DNA of 30,602 nt from Anaerolineales bacterium UBA3001. Lineage in GTDB: Bacteria; Chloroflexota; Anaerolineae; Anaerolineales; UBA11657. Under the pieces are notes generated by a model. It did no database searches, had not been told where the DNA came from, and saw nothing but the letters and a program-made list of their open reading frames with translations. Position 1 is the stretch's first letter, and each line of letters starts with the position of its first letter. A program made the position numbers and the translations under genes. Location of the stretch: positions 1 to 30,602 of the forward strand of contig DDZT01000028.1 of assembly GCA_002346435.1 (NCBI GenBank). The letters run 5' to 3'. Positions 16,433 to 25,554 of this stretch are shown here, one piece after another.

Positions 16433-19400
16433 CTAAGTACTTTCTGCATTGGCCTCGATACTTTTTGTTCGCTGAATCATTCCAAGAGTTAACATGAATG
16501 CAAAAGCTAGGTCGATGAACCAGTAAGACGCATCGACTAATCCATGAGCAATAAAATTGATCATGGAGGCTGTTAGGCCAATATAAAGTAACCGTAATGT
16601 AGGGTCCCTAGTAGTTTTTATATTCCAGTTGGCAGCTTTAAAGAATGCGTAGATTATCCACATAATAGATACTAGACCAGGCAAGCCCAATCTAGCAGAG
16701 AAATCCAGTATTATGTTGTGAGCATGGGAAATGTTTGGGTCTTGCCAGGCATCTGGAGCTATGTATTTACTTCGATATGAGTAAAGAAAATTGTCAAGCC
16801 CAACGCCTGTTATAGGTTGGTCGGCTATCATATTAAGTGTACTATTCCACAAATTTATACGGAAGAACGTTGGTCCGTTTGTCTGATTGGTAAGGCTAGC
16901 AATTCGAGGGTGTGAAGAAAATATAATTAATACTATACAACCAATAGCAAGTGCAACTGACAATGGAAGTATAGCTCGTTTGCCGTTGCAATAAATTGTA
17001 ATTGCCGCTATGGCAGCCGGTATACCTAGTAGCAATGCTCCACGCGAGAAACTAAGTAATATTGCTAGAGCCATACAAATACTGGCGGCTATATATGATA
17101 CCCGTCGTATTTTGCTGATGTGTGGCTTCGATATAAGTGACATTGCTATTGCAATTGGTAGTGCTCTTCCTAAATAGAGTCCTACATTATTGGGCGAACC
17201 AAATATGCTTCTCAAGCGCATAACTCCATCCTCGGCGGTAATCAAGTTAACACCAAGTGCATATTGGATTAATCCTATTATTGCTACTAGTAATGCCCCA
17301 ATGACAAAATAGTCACTTATTCTGACAATCTCATTCTTCGTCAATGGAATGATGCGAACCAAGATGTAAAATAGGACAGGCTCCAGTATGATAACTCTAA
17401 ATTCAGTTATTGCTGCACCAAGTTCATTAGCGCTTAATATAGAAATTAAGGATAGAGTAGCAAAAGTGAGAACTGCCTTATCTAGGGTGCTTAATCTCAG
17501 GCGCCATGATGATGTGTCTGGAGTTAATGAGCTGATATTGATTGTGTTTCGAATTAATACAGCGGCGGTTGCTAATAAAGTGAAAACCTCTGTAGTAGAG
17601 AACATTCTTTCAAACATTGGTTTAGGATAAAGATAGAATGGTATGACTAAAGCTATCATTGCTAATGCTACAGCTGGACGCAGATAAAAAAGTATCAGCA
17701 ATGCTACCAAACTTAGTAATGACAGTAGCAACCAAGGTGATACATAATATGCTAAAGCAGATAGTGTAGTAACTGCTAGTGGTACTAATTCGTTTTGGCG
17801 CACAAATAGTTGAGGCAAATTTTGTCCCCATGTCATTCCAGCAGATATCCAGAATACAGTACCTAAACAGAGTGTAAATAGCATGTTGACTCTATTGGTA
17901 AAGTACACAATCATATCGCTTAGAAAAGCACGGATAATTTTATGGTGAAACACCATATATCCTGAAGCAGCGCAAAACAACAATAAAGCAAACAATGTAA
18001 TGATGCTACTATCATAGGTATGTTTGTTGCCAACTGAAAATCCAACGATTGCCCATTGGCCCCAACCACGGTCTGCGCGTATCCTAACTATGTGTTTGCC
18101 GGGTTCTAGATTGTTAGCTATAGGTATGAGTTCTACTTGTGTCGATAGATCAGGCGCAGTTAAAATTTGATAACTTTCACCCTTTTGGTTGGTGGGCAAC
18201 AAATTTGCGGGTTCCGAGTCAATGTCAATATATAGAGTGGCGCGGTAATTTCCGCGTCTAACTATAAGACCAAATTCAGACCCTTCAAATGTGAATGTTA
18301 TGTTGGAAGAACCTGTTTGTGGAATGTCAGCTCCTAGGTTAGAGAAATTCCACCCAGAACTGTATTGTGCGTATGGGCTTGCAGCAGGGTGTATTCCATG
18401 AGGTGCTGCACTGATTTGGTCAACGGAGAAATAACTTTTTAAGTCAGTCATTATTTTCCTGTTTGTCCCTTTCGGATTTGTCAGAGAAAAACCCCAGCGC
18501 GGATCGTCGATATTTATTCCAGGAGAATAGTTTTCCAAGATTAATACACCGGCCCAGGGCCATTCATTACGTGCTCGTTCTATTGCTGCAATTGTAAAAT
18601 TGCTTTGCTGTATCTCGCTGACTGCGCCCCATGTGGTTTGTGGGTTTGTAGCTGCCAAAGGATCGTACCATCCAAACTGACTGGCCCACAACAATTTACT
18701 ACTATCACCAGATTTTTCCATTTCTTCCCGAAGTAGTATAAAGCGCGAGAAATTTAGAATATCATTATTTAGCCGACGATCATCTGGGCCTGTGTTGAAT
18801 CCATATGGTTTTCCAGCTACTCCATCAAAATATTCTTCAGCTCCTGCGGCATACAATTGTCGCAAGTAGAGTATATCGTTGATGTTTTCAGTACCATTCT
18901 CTGTTGTTGGTGCCAGTCCTGCCGTAAGTATCGTTGCATTCATGTCTGCTTGATGAATGAGGGGATAAATAGTTGCGAGTAGGTTGGAGTATTCCACAGC
19001 TGAGGGTGTTCTTCCCCATGCGCTTATCAAGTTAGGTTCGTCCCCAATTTGATAAGTATGTACTTGTTCCGAGTAGCGATCAGCAAATTTGTAGGCGAAT
19101 TGAGCAAATTGCTTGGTTTGATCTGGAATGTTACTACTTGTTAACACTGCTATGATTTGCAGATCGTTTGCAATTGCTGAATTTATTAATATATCGGTGG
19201 TAGACCAGTCAAACTTTTCTGGTTCCCAATAGAAAATTTGTCTGACCCATCCAAACCCTGTGTTACTAATCACATCAAATGTTTTGTCAATTGTTTCTGG
19301 TGAATCGGCAAGCAATTCGACATTAATGCCCAACATATTGCTTGGTCTTGAATCCAGATTTGGGGCAGGCAATCCCAATGAATGTCCACGGATACGAGTA

Positions 19401-19483
19401 CGATATTGCAATAACAGTACTACAAGCACAATTAGTGATGTTATTGTTAATATCGGTGCTAAAATTGTTAGAGCTCTGCGCAT
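16433..19483 (-). CDS. Fusion of a TIM-barrel glycosidase-like domain with an O-antigen ligase/polymerase membrane domain
   Basis: This protein has 1016 residues from the ATG at 19483, one base after the upstream stop; a GTG at 19522 would overlap the neighbouring gene by 38 bases and is less likely. Order: one N-terminal membrane helix (about 5-26); an extracellular clan GH-A-like barrel (about 50-360) with YQIGDEPN (Glu149 at the acid/base position) and LLWASQFGWYD, where Gln269 occupies the usual nucleophile-Glu position; a beta-sandwich domain (about 370-490); then about twelve membrane helices with SFSRGALLLG and SHAHNIILDFSARLGLPGL, the Wzy_C HAHN signature. It probably binds or processes a glycan while ligating or polymerising it outside the cell. 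The loss of the nucleophile suggests a glycan-binding or reduced-activity barrel (inference). Confidence 0.85.
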   Translation of the reverse strand: MRRALTILAPILTITSLIVLVVLLLQYRTRIRGHSLGLPAPNLDSRPSNMLGINVELLADSPETIDKTFDVISNTGFGWVRQIFYWEPEKFDWSTTDILINSAIANDLQIIAVLTSSNIPDQTKQFAQFAYKFADRYSEQVHTYQIGDEPNLISAWGRTPSAVEYSNLLATIYPLIHQADMNATILTAGLAPTTENGTENINDILYLRQLYAAGAEEYFDGVAGKPYGFNTGPDDRRLNNDILNFSRFILLREEMEKSGDSSKLLWASQFGWYDPLAATNPQTTWGAVSEIQQSNFTIAAIERARNEWPWAGVLILENYSPGINIDDPRWGFSLTNPKGTNRKIMTDLKSYFSVDQISAAPHGIHPAASPYAQYSSGWNFSNLGADIPQTGSSNITFTFEGSEFGLIVRRGNYRATLYIDIDSEPANLLPTNQKGESYQILTAPDLSTQVELIPIANNLEPGKHIVRIRADRGWGQWAIVGFSVGNKHTYDSSIITLFALLLFCAASGYMVFHHKIIRAFLSDMIVYFTNRVNMLFTLCLGTVFWISAGMTWGQNLPQLFVRQNELVPLAVTTLSALAYYVSPWLLLSLLSLVALLILFYLRPAVALAMIALVIPFYLYPKPMFERMFSTTEVFTLLATAAVLIRNTINISSLTPDTSSWRLRLSTLDKAVLTFATLSLISILSANELGAAITEFRVIILEPVLFYILVRIIPLTKNEIVRISDYFVIGALLVAIIGLIQYALGVNLITAEDGVMRLRSIFGSPNNVGLYLGRALPIAIAMSLISKPHISKIRRVSYIAASICMALAILLSFSRGALLLGIPAAIAAITIYCNGKRAILPLSVALAIGCIVLIIFSSHPRIASLTNQTNGPTFFRINLWNSTLNMIADQPITGVGLDNFLYSYRSKYIAPDAWQDPNISHAHNIILDFSARLGLPGLVSIMWIIYAFFKAANWNIKTTRDPTLRLLYIGLTASMINFIAHGLVDASYWFIDLAFAFMLTLGMIQRTKSIEANAEST

Positions 19484-19484
19484 G

Positions 19485-21065
19485 TTATTTGCCCCAACTT
19501 GGTTTACTTGTTTGACTATCACTGGTGAGTTGTTGAGATATCAATGATTCATTATCTACTACCCAAAGGTTACCTTTATGTATTAGTGCGATTTGTTCTC
19601 CGTTTGGTGACCAAGTGATATTTTGTGGTTTTAGAGCTGTTTCGCCTGATGTTGGGAAAATAGCATTTACATTGCTGCCATCTTGTTCCATTATTGACAG
19701 TGTATATCCACTATTGACACTTTGAAGTGGGCTATTTGCTTGTAAGAATGCGACCTGAAAATCATAATTGTTTGTTGGTGATACTACTGGATTTGACCAT
19801 ATACCAGCACGTTCAGCCAGAATCGCTTCGAAGCTTCCATCTATAGCAAGCGCAGAAACGTTGAATATTTGACTGTCTTCGGGCAATTCAAGTCCTATGG
19901 GTTCGCCGTGCGAAACTGTGTAGATAAATTTGCTGTCCGGAGACCAAGTTAGTGCTGGAATCCATACCCAGTCAGTCCAAGTTTGATAGTGGGAGAAATT
20001 ATTCAGCTGTTTTTTCACAGGGTTGGTCGGATTGCTTAAATCTATGATTCCAATTCTATCTGCTTGAGCGTAGGCTATGTGTATGCTATCAGGAGCCCAT
20101 GCGAATTGCATGCCATACCATCCATAACTGCCTCCTGCGGATGGTTCTAGTATTGTTGTATGAACCACTTCATTATCTATTTCATTAAAGACTGCTATGC
20201 GAAGATTATTGTGTGCCTGCCATCCAGGTGCTGTTGTGCGAGGTTCGCCAGTGGAATATGCAATGCTTAATTGGTCTTTAGGAGACCAGGCAGCCCATAG
20301 TACATTCTGGGCGTTCAGTGCAAGTGGTTCTGCATTTGTAGGGTTTGTATTTATAACCCATAATTCGTTAAACGCTTCCTTCACATCTGTCTGTTGATCT
20401 GGTTTGGTAGAATACAGCAAATATCGACTGTCGTTTGATAGCTGGAATATACGTCCGTCCAACATGCCATTTACCGTCAAAGGCTGTCTCATACCACTGG
20501 ATTTGCTCATGATCCATGCATTACCCGATGATATATATGCTAGTGAACCCTCTATTGGGACTATCGTATACGTAGCTTGAGAGCCTACCATAATAATTTC
20601 ATCGCTTGGTTGTTTTATTATCGTACGGCGTAATATTGATTTAGATGTGACATTGCCGTCTTCTTTCACAATCCGGTAGGTGATTTGCTCTAATCCACTT
20701 GTACCTGTTTGCAACAAGCGACTTTCGCCAACAGGTAGACCGTCATTTCGTACAACTTGCTTCTCGAATGGGACCACTATTTCTTCATCCTGTAATTCCT
20801 CTTCTACTCTGATGATAGTAACGTCCATACCATCAGTTAGTAAAGTTGACTCACTCGGTAAAATTCGATCAAGTGGTCCTAGCTTTAGTCCCTGATCTGA
20901 TATCAAATCATCAACATTTTTGCTGCTTGTACTAACATTCTTTCTGACTTTGTCATGAATTAGTCTAATATTTACATTGTCTGTACTTGGTTCATCTATT
21001 GGTTGACAACTTACAAGTAGTAAAATGGATGTCAATATTATGATTCTTATGGAGCTCATGTCCAT
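19485..21065 (-). CDS. TolB-like beta-propeller lipoprotein
   Basis: From the ATG at 21065 the protein has 526 residues. A hydrophobic stretch ends in LLLVSC, a lipobox with Cys at residue 20, so it should be anchored outside the membrane. The C-terminal two-thirds contain several PD40/WD40-like blades: WAAWSPKDQLSIAYSTG, FAWAPDSIHIAYAQAD, LTWSPDSKFIYTVS and ITWSPNGEQIALIHKGNLWVVD. An upstream ATG at 21140 is also in frame, with TAAAAT 7 bases before it, but would add 25 residues before the signal peptide. The gene ends one base before the polymerase fusion, so it is probably co-expressed and may act in the same envelope glycan process. The ligand is unknown. Confidence 0.82.
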   Translation of the reverse strand: MDMSSIRIIILTSILLLVSCQPIDEPSTDNVNIRLIHDKVRKNVSTSSKNVDDLISDQGLKLGPLDRILPSESTLLTDGMDVTIIRVEEELQDEEIVVPFEKQVVRNDGLPVGESRLLQTGTSGLEQITYRIVKEDGNVTSKSILRRTIIKQPSDEIIMVGSQATYTIVPIEGSLAYISSGNAWIMSKSSGMRQPLTVNGMLDGRIFQLSNDSRYLLYSTKPDQQTDVKEAFNELWVINTNPTNAEPLALNAQNVLWAAWSPKDQLSIAYSTGEPRTTAPGWQAHNNLRIAVFNEIDNEVVHTTILEPSAGGSYGWYGMQFAWAPDSIHIAYAQADRIGIIDLSNPTNPVKKQLNNFSHYQTWTDWVWIPALTWSPDSKFIYTVSHGEPIGLELPEDSQIFNVSALAIDGSFEAILAERAGIWSNPVVSPTNNYDFQVAFLQANSPLQSVNSGYTLSIMEQDGSNVNAIFPTSGETALKPQNITWSPNGEQIALIHKGNLWVVDNESLISQQLTSDSQTSKPSWGK

Positions 21066-21147
21066 AATCGTACCATATCGTTCTTGACTAAAATGCCCAC
21101 CCAAGATAGAATTCGCTGTTTCACATCGTTTGGTGGTCATGACAGTA

Positions 21148-21176
21148 ATTTTATTTCCTTGTCATAGTCAACACAA
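21148..21176 (-). promoter_or_regulatory. Possible promoter of the beta-propeller lipoprotein operon
   Basis: On the minus strand TTGTGT (21171-21176), 17 bases and TAAAAT (21148-21153). The start would fall near 21141, at the upstream ATG of the lipoprotein frame. If translation begins at 21065 the leader is about 75 bases. Confidence 0.4.
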
Positions 21177-21187
21177 GTAACTTAAAT
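21159..21187 (+). promoter_or_regulatory. Possible promoter of rplY
   Basis: TTGTCA (21159-21164), 17 bases and TTAAAT (21182-21187) give moderate matches to both hexamers. The start would lie near 21194, giving a leader of about 28 bases that carries the AGGTGG site. Confidence 0.35.
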
Positions 21188-21222
21188 TGATTCTACGATA
21201 GTCATATGCAAGGTGGTAGTTG

Positions 21223-21912
21223 ATGGAAAGTACATTATTAAAGGCACAAACAAGAACTGTTATAGCTAAAGGCTTAAACCGACTCAGACGTGACGGTCTG
21301 TTGCCAGGTATCCTTTATGGAACAGATATGAATCCAGTTGCTCTTCAGTTGCCTGCACATGAGGCTGGACAAATACTTATTAGATTGCAAGGTACGGTAT
21401 TAATTGATTTAGAGGTTGATGGTCAAAATCATACGACAATTGTCCGAGAATTACAAAGAGATGTATTGACAGGACATCCGCTTCACGTGGATTTTATGGC
21501 GGTAGATATGGAACAGGTTCTCACAATTACGGTTCCAATAAATCTTGTGGGCGAATCACCTGCTGTTGCTACGGGCGAATATACAGTTATGACTAGTTTG
21601 TATGATCTAGAGGTGGAATGTTTACCAAAAGACATGATTAATATCATAGAGGTAAGTGTGGATGGTTTAACAGATCTGGGTGACTCGATACTAGTATCTG
21701 ACGTGATTGTCCCAGAAGGCATAAAGATATTGACTGATTTAGAAGAAGCTGTAGCGAGAGTTGCTTACGCAGGAATTGTTGAAGTTGAAGAGGAAGAAGA
21801 AGAGGAAGAAGGTTTGGAATTGGATGCTGAGGATGTGGAAGTAATTGAAAAGGGCAAAGGTGCTGATGATGATTTTGAGGAAACAAGTGATAATACCACA
21901 AGCACCGAATAA
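21223..21912 (+). CDS. rplY: Large-subunit ribosomal protein bL25 (CTC/TL5 type)
   Basis: bL25 binds 5S rRNA at the central protuberance. The 229-residue, two-domain CTC form is encoded. The N-terminal 5S-binding domain has RTVIAKGLNRLRRDGLLPGILYG and PLHVDFMAVDMEQVLTITVPINLVGESP. The C-terminal TL5 domain follows, with EVECLPKDMINIIEVSVDGL and ILTDLEEAVARV. The last 45 or so residues are strongly acidic, including a run of eight Glu. The ATG at 21223 is chosen over the adjacent TTG at 21220 because AGGTGG lies six bases before it. The gene is followed by a hairpin terminator and faces trmI. Confidence 0.95.
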   Translation: MESTLLKAQTRTVIAKGLNRLRRDGLLPGILYGTDMNPVALQLPAHEAGQILIRLQGTVLIDLEVDGQNHTTIVRELQRDVLTGHPLHVDFMAVDMEQVLTITVPINLVGESPAVATGEYTVMTSLYDLEVECLPKDMINIIEVSVDGLTDLGDSILVSDVIVPEGIKILTDLEEAVARVAYAGIVEVEEEEEEEEGLELDAEDVEVIEKGKGADDDFEETSDNTTSTE

Positions 21913-21952
21913 TCAATTGATTTAGTTATAATCTGAGTGTATGTACTAAGTG

Positions 21953-21996
21953 AACGACACAATCATTGTATAAAATGACTGTGTCGTTTTTGTTTT
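21953..21996 (+). terminator. Rho-independent terminator of rplY
   Basis: The arm AACGACACA (from 21953) pairs with TGTGTCGTT (ending 21988). The stem continues inward to about 14 bp with one A/C mismatch and ends in a 7-base loop. It is followed by TTTGTTTT, so the U-tract serves the plus strand. Confidence 0.85.
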
Positions 21997-22774
21997 ATTT
22001 CAACTGTGTTAATCCACGTGCGAAAATTAAGTAACCTGTATGTGCCACCATGCGGTCTGATGGCCTTAATCTCTCAGGGTTGGTTTTGTAATTTCGTAAC
22101 ATAACTTCTACCACCTCCAATAGACCGAATGGTGCTTGTTTCAGAGCTTCGAGGAGTGTACTTACTTGGTTAGTGGTAGGTACCAAAGCTCCAAAAAACC
22201 CACCATTCTCTAGGCTGTTGTGTACTTGAGCTAGATAATCCCAAGGGTTTGGTATATCCAAGAATATTGCTGGTATATTTTGTTCATCGAATCCGTCACA
22301 AATATCTCTTGTTTTGAGATTTACCCGTTTATTCATGCCTACCAGTTCTAAGTTTTGCTTAGCTAATTCTTGCATATCTGCACGAATGTCATATGAATAA
22401 ATCATTCCATGAGGACCTACTGCTTGAGCCAGAGTCAAGGTCAAAGCTCCGCTACCGGTACCGGCTTCGATCACCTTTTGTCCAGGTTGGATTGAAAGTC
22501 TTAACAATATTAATCCAAGATCTTTGGGAAAAATGATCTGAGACTTTCGTTTGATAGTACGTGCAATGCTAGATATAGAAGGAGTCAGGACAAGAAATTC
22601 TGCGCCCAGGTGGGATGAGACTACATCTCCGTAAGGTTGTCCTATTAGATCCGAATGTTTAATGATGCCATGGTGTGTTTCCAGTTTGTCATCTTGGTCA
22701 ATAATTAACAGAAATGTTTTTTGGTCTTTTGTGCTAACAAGTTGTATGAGATCGCCGATTGAAGTTGTGTGCAT
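21995..22774 (-). CDS. trmI: tRNA (adenine-58-N1)-methyltransferase
   Basis: TrmI uses S-adenosylmethionine to methylate N1 of A58 in the T loop of tRNA. The protein has 259 residues. The small N-terminal beta domain is followed by IFPKDLGLILLRLSIQPGQKVIEAGTGSGALTLTLA, the SAM-binding motif I at about residues 101-112, then YSYDIR. The acidic DIPNPWDY (motif IV region) and the near-C-terminal RPSDRMVAHTGYLIFAR are diagnostic of this family. A TTAGCA-17-TATAAT promoter lies about 32 bases upstream. It converges on rplY and diverges from the M23 peptidase gene. Confidence 0.93.
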   Translation of the reverse strand: MHTTSIGDLIQLVSTKDQKTFLLIIDQDDKLETHHGIIKHSDLIGQPYGDVVSSHLGAEFLVLTPSISSIARTIKRKSQIIFPKDLGLILLRLSIQPGQKVIEAGTGSGALTLTLAQAVGPHGMIYSYDIRADMQELAKQNLELVGMNKRVNLKTRDICDGFDEQNIPAIFLDIPNPWDYLAQVHNSLENGGFFGALVPTTNQVSTLLEALKQAPFGLLEVVEVMLRNYKTNPERLRPSDRMVAHTGYLIFARGLTQLK

Positions 22775-22805
22775 ATAATTGTCGTAGAATTATTAGAGGG
22801 CAAGC

Positions 22806-22834
22806 ATTATACTATAGACAAAATTTGTTGCTAA
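22806..22834 (-). promoter_or_regulatory. Promoter of trmI
   Basis: On the minus strand TTAGCA (22829-22834), 17 bases and TATAAT (22806-22811). The start near 22799 would give a leader of about 25 bases without a visible Shine-Dalgarno. Confidence 0.55.
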
Positions 22835-22902
22835 TATAATCTATCGTACACTGACGTAGTTTTGAGTGGTTGGTAGAATTTAGGTAATTTCTTGTATTAA
22901 AC

Positions 22903-22908
22903 TATATT
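22903..22908 (+). promoter_or_regulatory. -10 box of the LysM/M23 peptidase gene
   Basis: TATATT ends seven bases before the ATG at 22916. No Shine-Dalgarno lies in between. The arrangement mirrors tilS and implies a leaderless mRNA. The -35 region is weak (TTAGGT at 17 bases). Confidence 0.4.
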
Positions 22909-22915
22909 TACAAAA

Positions 22916-24307
22916 ATGTATACATTGTCATTTCGTTTTTTACTATTTCTTTTGAGCGGGGTATTTGTTTTTCATAGTATTGTTGGTGCTGAGGAACATG
23001 AGGGGCTTTTGTATCAGGTGCAGGATGGTGATACTCTGTATTCTATCGCACAGAAATTTGGGGGTAGTGTACAGTCACTTCAGAGGCTGAATGGCATCGA
23101 AAATCCATCGCTGATATCTATTGGCCAGATTTTGTTATTGTCGGATTATTTCGGTGTCAATGGCTTAGTGGATACATATGTAGTGCAACCAGGCGAATCG
23201 TTTTTCTCCATGCCACTTGAATTAAATAACGATTTTGATACTTTAATCAAACTGAATCGTATTGTCAATCCTTACACATTGTATATAGGACAGCCTTTGA
23301 TATATAAGATTAGTGATCATCAGGACAAAGACAATCAAGTCGGGCTTTCAGTGATAGGGGAGCATGATACATTGCTAGGTTTGGCCGTTAATGCTGATTG
23401 TAGTCCCTATGAACTTATGATATTAAATGGTTGGTCAAAAGCAACTTTAACTTTACCTGGCGAATTGAGTTATTTGCCAGGTAGTAAAACTAAGTCTCAA
23501 ATACTTAGTCCATTTGAGGATGTCAGTATATCAAACGAACATCCAAGTCAGGGTCACCCAGTGGTAATTAGCGTAGATACAGACCATGAAACATCTGTAA
23601 CAGGATTTTTTGATGATACTAAATTGAATTTTTCGTCAATGAATGGAAGACAAGTATCTTTGTTAGGTGTGCACGCAATGTCTGATCCCGGAATATACCA
23701 TTTGTCGGTAACTGCTGCGAGAAGAGATGGTCAGCTAGTTACTTTGGAGATGCGTTTGCCAGTTGCGGATGCGCAATATGGGTCTCAGAGTTTAGTCTTG
23801 GGACATGATAAGGCTAAGTTACTAGAGGATGAGAATGTACGTGTCGCCGAGGATCAAATCATCTTAGATACAGTATCAACTTTCACTGCAAACAAATTGT
23901 GGGAAGATGGTTTTGACCATCCTATGTCAATGGATTACATTACAACTCGTTTTGGTATGCGTAGGAGCTATAATGGGAGAGATTACCGAACTTTTCATGG
24001 GGGAGTAGATTTTGGGGCATCAGAAGGTACGCCAATTTACGCGCCTGCTGCTGGGGTAGTTGTTATGTCGAAAACACTTGACATTCGCGGAACTACAACT
24101 ATCATAGATCATGGTATTGGGATATTTACTGGGTATTGGCATCTGCAAGAGTCAGCAGTATCTGTAGGACAAAAGTTGACTCGTGGAGACCTTATAGGGT
24201 ACGTTGGCAATACTGGTTTATCTACTGGACCGCATCTGCATTGGGAAGTATGGGTCAATGGGAACCAAGTCAATCCGTTGGAATGGATGAAGCAAGATAT
24301 TTATTGA
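22916..24307 (+). CDS. Secreted LysM-repeat M23 endopeptidase
   Basis: This 463-residue exported protein probably binds and cuts peptidoglycan cross-links or cross-bridges. A signal peptide of about 25 residues ends in VGA. Three LysM-like modules follow at about 33-76 (YQVQDGDTLYSIAQKF), 87-131 (YVVQPGESFFSM) and 145-188 (the most diverged, VIGEHDTLLGLAVNADC). A linker with a beta domain leads to an M23 domain (about 342-455). Metal ligands are His361 and Asp365 (HGGVDFGA) and His442 (GPHLHWE), with His409 (GYWHL) and His440 as catalytic residues. All the expected residues are present, so it should be active. The stop overlaps the mtnA ribosome site. Confidence 0.93.
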   Translation: MYTLSFRFLLFLLSGVFVFHSIVGAEEHEGLLYQVQDGDTLYSIAQKFGGSVQSLQRLNGIENPSLISIGQILLLSDYFGVNGLVDTYVVQPGESFFSMPLELNNDFDTLIKLNRIVNPYTLYIGQPLIYKISDHQDKDNQVGLSVIGEHDTLLGLAVNADCSPYELMILNGWSKATLTLPGELSYLPGSKTKSQILSPFEDVSISNEHPSQGHPVVISVDTDHETSVTGFFDDTKLNFSSMNGRQVSLLGVHAMSDPGIYHLSVTAARRDGQLVTLEMRLPVADAQYGSQSLVLGHDKAKLLEDENVRVAEDQIILDTVSTFTANKLWEDGFDHPMSMDYITTRFGMRRSYNGRDYRTFHGGVDFGASEGTPIYAPAAGVVVMSKTLDIRGTTTIIDHGIGIFTGYWHLQESAVSVGQKLTRGDLIGYVGNTGLSTGPHLHWEVWVNGNQVNPLEWMKQDIY

Positions 24308-24322
24308 GGAGGATTTTCATTT

Positions 24323-25450
24323 ATGAAGGTAGATGGTAAGCACTTTAACACTATATGGATAAAATCAAATGATGAATCTGTGATTCAGATTATCGATCAG
24401 AGATGGTTGCCTCATAGGTTTGTAATAGAAGATCTAACCACTGTAGAAGAGGCTGCTATTGCTATTAAAGATATGCATGTGCGTGGTGCTCCTCTAATAG
24501 GTGTGACTGCAGCTTATGGAATGTATTTGGCTGCTCTTTCAGCATCTGATGAGCCAGAGTCAAATTTTATGCGGAAAATTGATCAAGCTGTTGACATGTT
24601 GAGATCTTCGCGTCCTACAGCCGTTAATCTTTTTTGGGCATTGGACCGTCAAATGGAAGGTCTTCGGGATTTTGATGGAGGTGTGGAAGGAAAAATTCGT
24701 TTATTACTTGATCTTGCGGGTGAAATTGCTGCTGAGGAGCTTGAGTCTTGTCGTTTGATTGGTGAACATGGTGTTGGACTGATTGAATCTATTAGTAAGG
24801 CGAAATCCGGGGAAACAGTGAATATCCTTACTCACTGTAATGCTGGGTGGTTAGCATGTGTGGATTATGGAACTGCTACATCACCTATATATTTGGCACA
24901 TGACAATGGCATTAAGGTACATGTCTGGGTTGACGAGACAAGACCACGCAATCAAGGTGCCCGTTTAACTGCATGGGAGCTTGGTAAACATGGAGTTCCA
25001 CATACCATTGTTGCTGACAACGTTGGTGGTCACCTTATGCAACATGATATGGTTGACATGGTAATCACTGGATCTGATCGTACTGTCTATACAGGTGATG
25101 TTGCGAACAAAATAGGCACATATCTAAAGGCTTTAGCTGCACAGGACAATAACGTTCCGTTTTATGTGGCTTTGCCTTCGTCGACTTTTGATTGGGAGAA
25201 TACGGATGGGGTTGCTCAAATACCTATTGAACAGCGCGATGAGTCAGAAGTAAAAAACATTATAGGTTTAAATGAGGGTGAGATCCGTTCCGTTTCACTT
25301 ACTCCTGAAACAAGCGCAGCCGCTAATTATGCATTTGATGTGACACCCTCTAGGTTGGTAACAGCTTTAATTACTGAGCGTGGTATCTGTAGTGCTGATG
25401 AAAGCGGTGTGCTGGGTCTTTTTCCAGAAAAATCTGATCAGGTAGGTTAA
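24323..25450 (+). CDS. mtnA: S-methyl-5-thioribose-1-phosphate isomerase
   Basis: MtnA converts methylthioribose-1-phosphate to methylthioribulose-1-phosphate in methionine salvage. The protein has 375 residues, slightly longer than usual. Family motifs are MHVRGAPLIGVTAAYG, RPTAVNLFWALDR, ILTHCNAGWLACVDYGTA, VWVDETRPRNQGARLTAWEL and TGSDRTVYTGDVANKIGTY. The catalytic Cys172 and Asp252 are 80 residues apart, the same spacing as I recall for Cys160/Asp240 of B. subtilis MtnA. A strong Shine-Dalgarno, GAGGAGG (24306-24312), overlaps the stop of the peptidase gene. No other methionine-salvage gene is in the window. The eIF2B-like ribose-1,5-bisphosphate isomerases are relatives, but the motifs favour MtnA. 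Confidence 0.94.
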   Translation: MKVDGKHFNTIWIKSNDESVIQIIDQRWLPHRFVIEDLTTVEEAAIAIKDMHVRGAPLIGVTAAYGMYLAALSASDEPESNFMRKIDQAVDMLRSSRPTAVNLFWALDRQMEGLRDFDGGVEGKIRLLLDLAGEIAAEELESCRLIGEHGVGLIESISKAKSGETVNILTHCNAGWLACVDYGTATSPIYLAHDNGIKVHVWVDETRPRNQGARLTAWELGKHGVPHTIVADNVGGHLMQHDMVDMVITGSDRTVYTGDVANKIGTYLKALAAQDNNVPFYVALPSSTFDWENTDGVAQIPIEQRDESEVKNIIGLNEGEIRSVSLTPETSAAANYAFDVTPSRLVTALITERGICSADESGVLGLFPEKSDQVG

Positions 25451-25460
25451 GTAGCTTATA

Positions 25461-25479
25461 TATTAATTGTTGATTAATA
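25461..25479. repeat. Perfect inverted repeat after mtnA
   Basis: TATTAAT, a five-base loop and ATTAATA form a 7-bp AT-only stem just after the mtnA stop. It lacks a following T run, so it could be a weak terminator, an operator or chance. Confidence 0.35.
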
Positions 25480-25554
25480 GTTGGACATAATAGCCTTACA
25501 TTATATATCGGTCCAATTTACATAATTGGTCTTGTGGTATGTGAGTATGTATTA

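Noticed and set aside
19484..19522. GTG start adding 13 residues to the polymerase fusion
   Set aside because: It overlaps the lipoprotein gene by 38 bases; the ATG one base after that gene's stop gives a normal membrane-helix start.
21644..21962. Minus-strand open frames rich in Ser/Leu opposite rplY
   Set aside because: They are shadows of the Glu-rich tail codons of bL25.
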